From: RGIG9041 sp045657265
GTDB taxonomy: Bacteria; Bacillota; Clostridia; Oscillospirales; QAKW01
Reading direction: 5' to 3'
NCBI GenBank assembly: GCA_045657265.1
Contig: JAZOSU010000024.1
Coordinates: 1 to 28,992, forward strand
Length of the DNA: 28,992 nt
Shown here piece by piece: positions 1 through 7,519 of this stretch. A model generated the notes under the pieces. It saw only the letters and a program-made list of their open reading frames with translations, had not been told where the DNA came from and searched no databases. Both the position numbers and the translations under genes were made by a program. Numbering within the stretch: the stretch's first letter is position 1; the number at the start of each line of letters is the position of its first letter.

Positions 1-142
1 GACCGGGTCTATGCTGGGTCTGCCATTTTCATGGCAGTAGTATGGTTCTAAGCGTTCATACAACCACTCATAATCCATTACTCTTTCCACTTTCCGTAGC
101 AGGTGATTTTGAGGCACCAACCCCCTCTATATCTACGATCAT
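1..142 (-). pseudogene. IS1182-family transposase, N-terminal fragment
   Basis: The minus strand, from position 120 to the window edge, reads as 40 uninterrupted residues starting LVPQNHLLRKVERVMDYEWL and ending in GRPSIDPV. This is the N-terminal signature of IS1182-type DDE transposases (LVPxxHLLRK, then GRPSIDPV). The family normally has a leading strand of the form MxxVDIE-x-LVP. That piece (MIVDIEG) lies just upstream from an ATG at 142-140, but one frame off. The shift falls in a run of five G (plus-strand C at 121-125), and removing one base would join the two parts. In the LVP frame a TAG at 129-127 lies just upstream. The gene is thus either frameshifted or affected by a homopolymer error. 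The rest lies outside the window. The family call is firm; the pseudogene status is inference. Confidence 0.8.
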
Positions 143-176
143 CACTTTGTTTCTTGCGTCTTTTTTTCACGCTTCC

Positions 177-225
177 ATAAACACACCCCCGTTTCTTCTA
201 TTATACCAGAGACGGGGGCGTTTAT
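177..225 (-). promoter_or_regulatory. Hairpin enclosing the IS1182 transposase -10 box
   Basis: An imperfect inverted repeat (ATAAACACACCCCCGTTTC against GAGACGGGGGCGTTTAT) surrounds a 13-base loop. Read on the minus strand, the loop contains TGGTATAAT, an extended -10 element, at 208-200. No good -35 box is present. The arrangement suggests a transposase promoter placed inside a hairpin near the IS end. This could limit expression from outside transcripts and could include part of the terminal inverted repeat. The IS boundary itself cannot be fixed from one end. Confidence 0.45.
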
Positions 226-244
226 ATAGTTTTTTGAGAGTCTG

Positions 245-280
245 TAAAAACCGTAATGCATAAAAACATTACGGTTTTTA
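245..280 (-). terminator. Terminator of spoIIGA-sigE
   Basis: A perfect 14-bp stem (TAAAAACCGTAATG with CATTACGGTTTTTA) and an 8-base loop start directly after the sigE stop codon. On the minus strand the 3' arm ends in GGTTTTTA, so the U-run is part of the stem. The symmetry allows action in both directions. Confidence 0.8.
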
Positions 281-997
281 TTATGACATTTTTTCAATTT
301 CTTTTTTTAGTCTTTTAATTATTTTCTTTTCAAGTCTCGAAATATACGATTGTGATATACCCATAAAATCTGCAACTTCTTTTTGTGTTAATTCTTTATT
401 TGCTCCTAATCCAAATCGCATTTCCATAATTTGTTTTTCTCTGGGATTGAGTTTAGAAAGTGCCTGACTGAGCATTTGTTTTTCAATGTCAAATTCTAAA
501 TCTCTGTATATACTGTCACTGTCTGTTCCGAGGATATCTGATAAAAGCAATTCGTTTCCGTCCCAATCTATATTTAACGGTTCGTCTAATGATATCTCGT
601 TTTTTTGAACGTTGCATTTGCGAAGATACATTAATATTTCATTTTCAATACACCGTGAAGCATATGTTGCAAGTTTGATGTTTTTGTCAGCCTTGAACGT
701 TTTTATTGCTTTAATTAAACCTATGCTTCCGATTGAAATGAGATCATCTGCCATAACTCCTGTATTTTCAAAGCGTTTTGAAATGTATACTACCAATCGC
801 AAATTATGTTCTATCAGTTCTCTTTCGGCGTTTTTGTCGCCGAGCTGAAGATTTTTTATGTATTCTGTTTCTGTCTCTTGATCTAATGGGGGAGGAAGAG
901 ATATGAAACTTCCAATGTAGTAAACTTTTCCACTTAACTTGAAAATTAAATCTGAGATTGGTCTGAAACTTAAAATGTAATTTAAAATTGTATTCAT
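281..997 (-). CDS. sigE: Sporulation sigma factor SigE (pro-sigma-E)
   Basis: Sigma-70 family factor of 238 residues, matching the usual length of sporulation sigma-E. A hydrophobic pro-region of about 25 residues precedes YYIG (26-29) and LPPPL, the region where the family is processed by SpoIIGA. Region 2 follows (NLRLVVYISKRFENTG, then DLISIGSIGLIKAIKTF, the -10 recognition and core-binding segment). Region 4 is at the C-terminus, with the helix-turn-helix ELTQKEVADFMGISQSYISR. In endospore formers the mature factor directs early mother-cell transcription. The ATG at 997 is preceded by an AGAGGTAG ribosome site, and spoIIGA ends 11 bases upstream, so the two are co-transcribed. In many relatives sigG comes next; here a terminator and an insertion sequence follow instead. 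Confidence 0.96.
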   Translation of the reverse strand: MNTILNYILSFRPISDLIFKLSGKVYYIGSFISLPPPLDQETETEYIKNLQLGDKNAERELIEHNLRLVVYISKRFENTGVMADDLISIGSIGLIKAIKTFKADKNIKLATYASRCIENEILMYLRKCNVQKNEISLDEPLNIDWDGNELLLSDILGTDSDSIYRDLEFDIEKQMLSQALSKLNPREKQIMEMRFGLGANKELTQKEVADFMGISQSYISRLEKKIIKRLKKEIEKMS

Positions 998-1008
998 TGT
1001 GCTACCTC

Positions 1009-1884
1009 TTATGTTTTTGAATGTAAAAGAGCCTGATAAGAGTTGTCTTGTGATAATTTAGTGTTTATTATACCTATAAGAAGTTCGGGTAAATCTGTAT
1101 TATCTGTAGTAAATGTTACTTTATCGGGTTTAAAAGCAAATATTACTGTTTTTCGTCCGGAGATGTCTTTGAACGGTATTATACGGAATTTCATTTCCGG
1201 ATAAATGTTATGTATTATTGGCAAATCCGATGGATTACTTTCGGAAATTTTATTTATTATGTTTTCACATAGTTTGCCTTTGAATTTTTGCGATTCAACT
1301 AAAATAACCGGAAGTAGTGAAATTGGGTCATATAATGAATTTCCTGTGTCGAATAAGGCGTTAACCGATATACTTTTGTTTTGGAAAAATATTTTTATTT
1401 CTTTTATATTTTTTTGAACAGTTCTTGAATCGGAGATTTTTGTGAAAAATCTGACTAAAAAATAAAAAGCAAAAGTTATTAAAAGGATTATCCATAAAGG
1501 CAGATCTATATAATATACTCCGTTTGAATAGTTCATTTTTGAACCGAGGACTGTGAAATTGTAAAATGCATAAATGCTTCCACCGTAAAGAATGGTTAAT
1601 AAATAGTATGTAATTGTTAATTTTAAATGATGAATAAAACTTTGATACTTAAATGCTATTAGAATAACGATAAAACTAAAAGTAATCTTTATAAAAAAAA
1701 TATTTAAAATTTTTAATGACGGAAAAAATATGATTACACTGTAAATAGCGGCTGCTATCGAAGCAATTAATTGTCTTGCTTTTAAAATTTTCGCGCCGGT
1801 AAGAAATGCAGTTGTATGTAAAATTATGTAATCAGGTATTAAATTAAGTAAAAAAAGAACGTCTATATATATTGTTTGATTCAC
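1009..1884 (-). CDS. spoIIGA: Sigma-E processing peptidase SpoIIGA
   Basis: Membrane-embedded aspartic protease of 291 residues that cleaves the pro-region from pro-sigma-E. The first 150 or so residues form several hydrophobic helices. The cytoplasmic C-terminal half carries the catalytic motif NALFDTGNSL, with the nucleophilic aspartate at 179. In the family this protease works in the septal membrane and is switched on by forespore SpoIIR, which is not encoded here. The start is GTG at 1884, chosen because GGAG lies 5-8 bases upstream and the N-terminus (MNQTIYIDVLFLLN) matches the family pattern. It is the first gene of the operon with sigE. Confidence 0.95.
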   Translation of the reverse strand: MNQTIYIDVLFLLNLIPDYIILHTTAFLTGAKILKARQLIASIAAAIYSVIIFFPSLKILNIFFIKITFSFIVILIAFKYQSFIHHLKLTITYYLLTILYGGSIYAFYNFTVLGSKMNYSNGVYYIDLPLWIILLITFAFYFLVRFFTKISDSRTVQKNIKEIKIFFQNKSISVNALFDTGNSLYDPISLLPVILVESQKFKGKLCENIINKISESNPSDLPIIHNIYPEMKFRIIPFKDISGRKTVIFAFKPDKVTFTTDNTDLPELLIGIINTKLSQDNSYQALLHSKT

Positions 1885-1902
1885 GGTATCACTCCAATGC
1901 TA

Positions 1903-1946
1903 ATTATATCTTATGTGCAAAATACATTATGTCAAAAAATGTTATA
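1903..1946 (-). promoter_or_regulatory. spoIIG-type promoter with tandem Spo0A-like boxes
   Basis: On the minus strand, TTGACA (1935-1930) is followed after 21 bases by TATAAT (1908-1903), about 20 bases before the spoIIGA start. On the plus strand, TGTCAAA (1930-1936) and TGTTATA (1940-1946) are spaced exactly 10 bases apart and resemble the Spo0A box TGTCGAA; the first overlaps the -35 element. An overlong spacer with 0A boxes at the -35 region is the known layout of the B. subtilis spoIIG promoter. Box 1 matches 6 of 7 positions; box 2 is weaker. Confidence 0.7.
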
Positions 1947-1973
1947 GGTTGTTTAATTGTTAATGTGGGGGTA

Positions 1974-2002
1974 TTTACTTTTTTATATAAATATGATAAA
2001 AT
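1974..2002 (+). promoter_or_regulatory. Putative sigma-A promoter of the murJ operon
   Basis: TTTACT (1974-1979) and TAAAAT (1997-2002) are separated by 17 bases, and TGA just before the -10 box makes it an extended -10. It lies 28 bases before the murJ start and diverges from the spoIIG promoter. Confidence 0.5.
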
Positions 2003-2029
2003 GTTTGATATTTTACAGAGGTTTGAATT

Positions 2030-3589
2030 ATGACTAAGAAAAAAAGTGACGTATTTGTATATATGGTACTTGTTGCAGCGGTGTTGCTTGTGAAAGTTTT
2101 AGGTCTTGTCAGAGGAATGTTTCTTTCTGCTATGTACGGAACCGGAGTTGAAGCATCAGCGTTTACAGCTGTTTCTAATCTTCCTTTAATTATTTTTGAC
2201 GTAACTTTCGGCACTGCTATTACTTCGGCATTTGTTCCTGTTTTTAACGAGAAGCTTTCTTCTGATAGTAAAGATGGCGCAAACCGTTTTGCGAGTAACT
2301 TCTTTAATATCGTTTTGATTTTTTCTATCGTTTTTGTAGCTTTAGGCATGATTTTTCCAAAGCAAGCGGTGTTACTTGTAGCCAGTGGATTTAATGGTCA
2401 AACTGAAGCTATGACTATAGCAACGACTTTAATGAGAATTATTTCACCTATTGTCACTTTTGCTTGTTGTACATATATTTTTATTGGTATACTGCAGTCT
2501 TTCGGAGAATTTATTGCACCGGCATTGGTGTCGTTGTTCTCTAATCTCTCTATGATAGTATACCTTGTGTTCTTTAATAAATCTTTTGGCATTAACGGAC
2601 TTGCAGTTGCTTTTTGTTTTGGTTGGTTTTTGCAATTTGTTTTTCTTTTGCCATTTTTGAAGAAAAAAGAATTTAAATACACATTTAATTTAAATTTCAA
2701 ATCAAAAGATATTAAAAAAGTTGCGGTTTTAACTCTTCCGTTATTTGTTGCAGCTCTTGCTCAGCCAATAAATCAGTTGATATCTTCTAATTTCAGTTCT
2801 TCTGTTTCTGAAAAGGGAATTGCAACTGTCAATTATGCATATAATGCTTATCTCATAGTTGCAGGAGTGTTTTCATATGCTCTTTCAAATATGTTTTTTC
2901 CTAAAATGTCACGCAAGTTTGCCGAAAATGATATTGAGGGCGCGACTGTTATATGTAAAGATATGCTCTCGTCAATTACGGCAATAATTTTGCCGATTAT
3001 GCTTTTTGTCGGTATTTGCTCAAAACCTATCATTTCGGTTTTGTATCAAAGAGGAGAATTTACTGCTTCTGATACACAAAGCGTTGCAGCGTTGCTGACA
3101 GTTTATGCTGTTGCAATGATTTCTCTTTCCTGGCAGGACATATTTAATAAATATTTTTATTCAATGCAAAAATCAGTTGTGCCTATGATAAGTGCTTTTG
3201 TAGGTATTACGTCAAACATACTGTTTTCTGTGATTTTAACACCTAAAATTGGTCTTTTAGGTCTTGCAGTTTCCACAGTAATTGCCGGATATGCTATGAG
3301 CGTTGTTCTTGCGTTGTTTTCTTTGAAAGTATCAAAGAGTATATTTACTAAAACATTTGTGATTGAAATTTCAAGACTTATACTTGCAGCTTTGGTTTCC
3401 GGAACAGTTTGCTTTATTTGTACAAATGCTTTTGATTTTGATTCTAATCTTGTTTTCAAAATTACATATATCTTAATTACATTGATAGCTACGTTGGTTT
3501 CATATGTGATTATGTTGTTTGTATTACGTTCTGAAAATGTATTAAGATTTAAATCAGTTTTAAGAAAGGAGGGACAGGCTGATGTATAA
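2030..3589 (+). CDS. murJ: Lipid II flippase MurJ (MviN family)
   Basis: Integral membrane protein of 519 residues with about 14 hydrophobic helices. It belongs to the MviN/MurJ branch of the MOP exporter superfamily, which moves lipid-linked peptidoglycan precursor across the cytoplasmic membrane. Visible family features are an N-terminal LVKVLGLVRGMFLSAMYG with the conserved arginine of the first helix, FGTAITSAFVPVFNE, and YQRGEFTASDTQ near the middle. The start ATG has AGAGG 8 bases upstream. It leads an operon in which the next gene overlaps its end by 8 bases. Given the polymerase and DUF4330 neighbours, its substrate could be another lipid-linked glycan; that is inference. Confidence 0.92.
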   Translation: MTKKKSDVFVYMVLVAAVLLVKVLGLVRGMFLSAMYGTGVEASAFTAVSNLPLIIFDVTFGTAITSAFVPVFNEKLSSDSKDGANRFASNFFNIVLIFSIVFVALGMIFPKQAVLLVASGFNGQTEAMTIATTLMRIISPIVTFACCTYIFIGILQSFGEFIAPALVSLFSNLSMIVYLVFFNKSFGINGLAVAFCFGWFLQFVFLLPFLKKKEFKYTFNLNFKSKDIKKVAVLTLPLFVAALAQPINQLISSNFSSSVSEKGIATVNYAYNAYLIVAGVFSYALSNMFFPKMSRKFAENDIEGATVICKDMLSSITAIILPIMLFVGICSKPIISVLYQRGEFTASDTQSVAALLTVYAVAMISLSWQDIFNKYFYSMQKSVVPMISAFVGITSNILFSVILTPKIGLLGLAVSTVIAGYAMSVVLALFSLKVSKSIFTKTFVIEISRLILAALVSGTVCFICTNAFDFDSNLVFKITYILITLIATLVSYVIMLFVLRSENVLRFKSVLRKEGQADV

Positions 3590-5423
3590 CCGATTCTGGT
3601 GTAAAGTAACCGATTTTATGAAAGCGTCATTATTCGGCAGAACTTTTTTGTCTGTTGTTTTTGCTATAGGTTCTGCATTCAGACAAAGTTGGATTTATTC
3701 ATTTTTTTCTTCTAAAAATATGACCGATTACGGCCAGAGCTCCAAAATTGCACAATTTATCAGAAGAATTTTGTTTGAATCTGAATATAGAAATTTTGCT
3801 TCAAAAAGTGTACTTGTATGGCTTTTCAGCGAAATGCCTAAAAGTGTATTTTTTTCTTCGGTTTACCTGTTATCCTCTTATATTTTACCGGCAGGAATTG
3901 TTCTTTTTGTTGCATCCTTCGGGAATATAACGAATATGCTAATTTCTGCGGTGATAATTGTATTTGCAGCTTCTTTGTTTGGTATTAAAACTACTGTCGG
4001 AAATGTAATGGTGAATTCTTATGTTTTGAAAAAAATATGTGAGTTCTTTTATATTGATACTCAGACAAAACCTGTTAAGAACTATAAAAAAAGATTATAT
4101 GTTTTTACTGTTCTTTTTGGTCTGATTGCAGGCTTTTCGGCGTTTATACTTGATTTTAAATTAGCACTGCTTTTGTTTTTTGCAATTTTGTTTTTGCCGA
4201 TGCTTATTTCATCTCCGATGCTTCTTTTGACTCTGACTTTTTTTGGTGGAATAGCTCTTTCTACAATGCCGGCTGTTGTGTTATCAATTACGACTTTGAT
4301 AGTTGTGCTGTGCAGACTTTGTAATAAATCGGAATCTCTGCCAAAACTCAGAACTCCCTATATTTTAGTTTTATTGTATTTAGCGATAGTTTTATTTATT
4401 ACTTTCGCAGGTTTCGCTTCCAGTGACAGTATGCTTGCAGGAATTATACAATTTGTTTTACTCACTACGTTTTTCTCTGTGGTTGTTGTTATAAACAATT
4501 ACGATAAACTGAAAAAATTAATTTATTCTGTTACTGTTTGTAGTTTGTATCCGTGTTTTGTCGGAATTTATCAGTTGTTGTCGGGACAGGGTGGAACAGG
4601 CTGGACGGCAGAAAATTATGTTGGCGGTCTGGCAAGAATCACTTCGACTTTTTTAAACCCTAACGTGTATGGTGAATTTTTGATATTTTCAATATGTATG
4701 TCTGTTGTTGCTATACTTGTTTCTTACGGTATAAAGCAAAAAACGTTGTTTTCTATTATTGCTGTTTTGCAGATTATAAATCTTGCTTTGACATATTCAA
4801 GAGGATGTTATTTGTCAATTGCTTTTGCGGCTTTGGTTATAGTCTGGTGTTGTGATAAAAGATTACTCAGTTTTGGGATTTTTGCCGTCCCGGCAATACC
4901 GCATGTTCTTCCAAAAAATATTATTACGCGTATTCTTAGTGTCGGTTCTTATCTTAAAGATACTTCGACACTTTACAGATTCAGCATATGGAAAGGTGCT
5001 TTGCGTGTAATTAAAAATCATTGGTTTATGGGAACGGGAATAGGAACAGTTGCATTTTCACTGTTTTACCAGAATTATATGTTGGCCGGTGCTATTGCTC
5101 AGCATTCTCACAATACCTATATGCAGATTGCTATTGAACTCAGCGCATTAGGCTTAATTATATTTCTGCTTATTGTTTTGTATGCAGTAAAAGATGCTTC
5201 TAACGTTGCAAGACGTTTTGGATTGAAAGCAAAGTTAGTTGTTGTTCCGTTAATAGCTTCTTTTGGTGCTGTTCTCATACAAGGGTTTTTTGATTATATT
5301 TTTTACAATAACATAGTATTTATGGTTTATTGGTTTGTGATGGGACTTACTGTAGCGTCATTTAACGTTGTTTCATCAGATAATTATTTTTGTGAAAATA
5401 ACAAGGAAGGAAAACAAATATGA
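3582..5423 (+). CDS. O-antigen ligase/polymerase family membrane protein
   Basis: Very hydrophobic protein of 613 residues with about a dozen membrane helices. The C-terminal half shows the Wzy_C/O-antigen ligase pattern: a large loop with TYSRGCYLS, then LYRFSIWKGALRVIKNHWFMG, GTGIGT, and the conserved HSHNTYMQIAIELSALG. Such proteins polymerise or transfer lipid-linked saccharides on the outer face of the membrane; in Gram-positives they serve capsule or wall polysaccharides. The N-terminal 150 residues are an extra region, possibly lineage-specific. The start at 3582 has AAGGAGGG 8 bases upstream and overlaps murJ, so translation is probably coupled. The precise substrate is unknown. Whether it acts as ligase or polymerase cannot be told. 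Confidence 0.82.
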   Translation: MYNRFWCKVTDFMKASLFGRTFLSVVFAIGSAFRQSWIYSFFSSKNMTDYGQSSKIAQFIRRILFESEYRNFASKSVLVWLFSEMPKSVFFSSVYLLSSYILPAGIVLFVASFGNITNMLISAVIIVFAASLFGIKTTVGNVMVNSYVLKKICEFFYIDTQTKPVKNYKKRLYVFTVLFGLIAGFSAFILDFKLALLLFFAILFLPMLISSPMLLLTLTFFGGIALSTMPAVVLSITTLIVVLCRLCNKSESLPKLRTPYILVLLYLAIVLFITFAGFASSDSMLAGIIQFVLLTTFFSVVVVINNYDKLKKLIYSVTVCSLYPCFVGIYQLLSGQGGTGWTAENYVGGLARITSTFLNPNVYGEFLIFSICMSVVAILVSYGIKQKTLFSIIAVLQIINLALTYSRGCYLSIAFAALVIVWCCDKRLLSFGIFAVPAIPHVLPKNIITRILSVGSYLKDTSTLYRFSIWKGALRVIKNHWFMGTGIGTVAFSLFYQNYMLAGAIAQHSHNTYMQIAIELSALGLIIFLLIVLYAVKDASNVARRFGLKAKLVVVPLIASFGAVLIQGFFDYIFYNNIVFMVYWFVMGLTVASFNVVSSDNYFCENNKEGKQI

Positions 5424-5917
5424 GAAATTATAAACTTTTTGGCAAAATCCCGATATTTGATATTATTATTGTTCTTGTTCTTGTGGTTGCAGCTGTTGTT
5501 GGAGTGTCTGTTCTTAACACAAGTAAATCAGGCGTCGCTTATACCACGACTGTATCAAAAGACATAATTCTTACTGTTAGATTCGGTAATATTTCAGAGC
5601 AGGTTGTAACTATGCCAAAAGCAGGTGAATTGGTTGTTGATGATGGAACAAATACTAATATCGGTACAGTTGTTTCTGTTGCTAAAGAACCTTACGTGAT
5701 GCATGATTTCAACTCAGTTACGGGTGAGCCTGTTTCTACCATTTATAATGACAGATATAATTTATTTGTGACTATAAAAGCAAATGCGAAAGTTTCAGAG
5801 GCTGCAACAGAAATTAACGGTGTTAAAGTAGGTCTTGGCAAAAGTATGGTATTCAGTATGCCAAGCATTTGTACCGGAGGAATTATTACCAATATAGAAG
5901 AGGTGGCTGTTAAATGA
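5420..5917 (+). CDS. DUF4330 family protein (first copy)
   Basis: A 165-residue protein with a short cytoplasmic start (MRNYKLFGKIPIFDIIIVLV), one membrane helix at about residues 14-33 and an extracytoplasmic remainder rich in beta-strand-like sequence. The FGKIPIFDII start followed by a helix is the DUF4330 pattern. The function is unknown. Start and upstream stop overlap as ATGA, so it is translationally coupled to the O-antigen-ligase-like gene. Its neighbour downstream is a paralogue with the same layout, which suggests the two work together, perhaps as accessory subunits of the polymerase or export machinery. That role is inference from context only. Confidence 0.75.
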   Translation: MRNYKLFGKIPIFDIIIVLVLVVAAVVGVSVLNTSKSGVAYTTTVSKDIILTVRFGNISEQVVTMPKAGELVVDDGTNTNIGTVVSVAKEPYVMHDFNSVTGEPVSTIYNDRYNLFVTIKANAKVSEAATEINGVKVGLGKSMVFSMPSICTGGIITNIEEVAVK

Positions 5918-6414
5918 AAATTATAGATAAAAACGGACGTATATTTGGTAAGATAAGCATAATAGATATTATTATATTGTTATCTGTGTTGTTTTTGGCT
6001 TTTTCTGTTTTATATTCAAGATTTTCAGATGCAAATTCAATTGTTTCTGTAGGTAAACAGGAAACGGCATTGATGATACAAATCAAAGCTTATGGTGTTT
6101 TTGATACAGAAAAGGCACCTTTTTCAGTGGGTGACAGTATTTATGGTAATGGAGGAGAAATCATTGGCAAAATAACCAATGTTGTGAAAAAACCTAATGT
6201 AGCAAAATTTAAATTAATTGATGGAACATATATTGATTGTGAATCTGCTGAGTATGTAGATTATTTTTTAACTGTTGTTGGTAGCGCGGTTGAAACTGAA
6301 AAAGGACTTTTTGCAGCAGGTACTCTTCCGCTTATACCGAATAATAATGTTGTTATATCATCAAGCAAATATAATGGCAATTCGATTGTTTTATCTGTTG
6401 AAAAAACGGCGTAA
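5914..6414 (+). CDS. DUF4330 family protein (second copy)
   Basis: A 166-residue paralogue of the preceding gene. It begins with NGRIFGKISIIDIIILLSVL, then one membrane helix to about residue 36, then an outside domain. Sequence outside the first 30 residues has diverged clearly, so this is an old duplication rather than a recent one. The start overlaps the previous stop as ATGA. It is the last gene of the murJ operon: about 45 bases downstream a new promoter begins. I see no clear terminator hairpin between them. The function is unknown. Confidence 0.73.
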   Translation: MKIIDKNGRIFGKISIIDIIILLSVLFLAFSVLYSRFSDANSIVSVGKQETALMIQIKAYGVFDTEKAPFSVGDSIYGNGGEIIGKITNVVKKPNVAKFKLIDGTYIDCESAEYVDYFLTVVGSAVETEKGLFAAGTLPLIPNNNVVISSSKYNGNSIVLSVEKTA

Positions 6415-6459
6415 TTGCTCTGATGTTTGGTCAAAGTGTCCAAAAGTTTTCGGATTCTA

Positions 6460-6488
6460 TTGACTTGAAGCAAAGTATATTGTAATAT
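6460..6488 (+). promoter_or_regulatory. Sigma-A promoter of the HPr gene
   Basis: TTGACT (6460-6465) and TAATAT (6483-6488) are spaced by 17 bases, about 38 bases before the HPr start. This is close to consensus and fits a highly expressed small gene. Confidence 0.7.
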
Positions 6489-6525
6489 TTTAACAAGCTT
6501 ATTTTTATTTTTAGGAGGATTACCT

Positions 6526-6789
6526 ATGTACTCCAAAGAGGTAGTTGTTTTAAATAGTGTTGGTCTTCATGCAAGACCTGCAACATTCTTTATTCAAAAA
6601 TCTAATGAATTTAAAAGTTCTATTTGGGTTGAAAAAGGTGACAGACGTATTAATGCTAAAAGTTTACTTGGTATACTTTCTCTCGGAATAATTAAAGGAA
6701 CTGAGATTAAGATAATTGCTGACGGTATTGATGAAGAAGCAGCTGTTTCATCTTTGGTTAATCTTATAGAAAACGAATTAACTGATTGA
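6526..6789 (+). CDS. ptsH: HPr family phosphocarrier protein
   Basis: An 87-residue protein with the full HPr pattern. His15 lies in GLHARPAT and would accept phosphate from enzyme I. Ser46 in NAKSLLG is the site that HPr kinase modifies in Firmicutes for carbon catabolite control. Having His15 separates it from Crh, which lacks that histidine. HPr passes phosphate from PEP via enzyme I to sugar-specific IIA domains in the cytoplasm. AGGAGG lies 7 bases before the ATG. The gene stands alone between its own promoter and terminator, with no ptsI, hprK or PTS permease nearby. Confidence 0.92.
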   Translation: MYSKEVVVLNSVGLHARPATFFIQKSNEFKSSIWVEKGDRRINAKSLLGILSLGIIKGTEIKIIADGIDEEAAVSSLVNLIENELTD

Positions 6790-6795
6790 TTTCTG

Positions 6796-6825
6796 AGGAC
6801 GGTCAACTATGACCGTCCTGTTTTC
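6796..6825 (+). terminator. Terminator after the HPr gene
   Basis: A perfect 10-bp GC-rich stem (AGGACGGTCA with TGACCGTCCT), a 4-base loop and a GTTTTC tail lie 6 bases after the HPr stop codon. Confidence 0.75.
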
Positions 6826-6851
6826 ATAATAAGCATAAAAGGAGAATAAAA

Positions 6852-7508
6852 ATGAATTATTTATCACCATCTATTTTATCTGCTGATTTTGGCAAACTTG
6901 CAGATGACGTTGCTATTGCTACTGATAACGGTGCTGAATATGTACATATAGATGTCATGGACGGTGTTTTTGTTCCTAACATTTCGATTGGTTTTACTGT
7001 TATTCAGAGCCTTAGAAAATATTGCGATAAGGTATTTGACGTGCATCTTATGATAGCAAATCCCGAAAAATATGTTGAACGCTTTGCTAAAGCGGGTTCT
7101 GATATTATTACTTTTCACGCAGAAAGCACAGAAGATGTAAAGGGCACAATTGATCTCATTCATAACTGCGGAAAAAAGGCGGGTCTTTCTATTAAGCCTG
7201 CGACTAAGATTTCTGAAATCGCTGATGTTCTTCCGTACGTTGATATGGTTCTTATTATGACTGTTGAACCCGGCTTTGGCGGACAGAAACTTATGCCTGA
7301 TATGATTGAAAAAATCAAAGAACTTTACAAAGTTAAGTGTGATAATGGATATAGTTTTGATATTGAGGCAGACGGTGGAATTACACTTGAGAATGTATCT
7401 TTGCTTCTTGATGCAGGAGTTAACGTTATTGTTGCGGGCTCAAGCGTGTTCCAGGAAGGGCATACTGCTGAAAATACAGTTAACTTTATGAATATTTTAA
7501 ATTCATAA
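6852..7508 (+). CDS. rpe: Ribulose-phosphate 3-epimerase
   Basis: A TIM-barrel enzyme of 218 residues that interconverts ribulose 5-phosphate and xylulose 5-phosphate in the pentose phosphate pathway. The metal ligands are all visible: His32 and Asp34 in HIDVMDG, His65 in VHLMI, and Asp174 in DIEADGGI. The phosphate-binding segment MTVEPGFGGQ is intact. AAGGAG lies 8 bases upstream of the ATG. The XRE regulator gene follows after 11 bases and probably shares its transcript. In many Firmicutes rpe sits next to rsgA and thiN; that arrangement is not present here. Confidence 0.95.
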   Translation: MNYLSPSILSADFGKLADDVAIATDNGAEYVHIDVMDGVFVPNISIGFTVIQSLRKYCDKVFDVHLMIANPEKYVERFAKAGSDIITFHAESTEDVKGTIDLIHNCGKKAGLSIKPATKISEIADVLPYVDMVLIMTVEPGFGGQKLMPDMIEKIKELYKVKCDNGYSFDIEADGGITLENVSLLLDAGVNVIVAGSSVFQEGHTAENTVNFMNILNS

Positions 7509-7519
7509 GAGGTATATAA

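Noticed and set aside
42..263. A 73-codon open frame on the plus strand at the left edge
   Set aside because: The minus strand of the same stretch encodes recognisable IS1182 transposase sequence and an IS-type hairpin; the plus frame has no family pattern and runs into the sigE terminator.
1975..2349. A 124-codon minus-strand frame within the start of murJ
   Set aside because: It is an antisense reading of a clear MurJ coding region and overlaps the murJ promoter; no start signals or family pattern.
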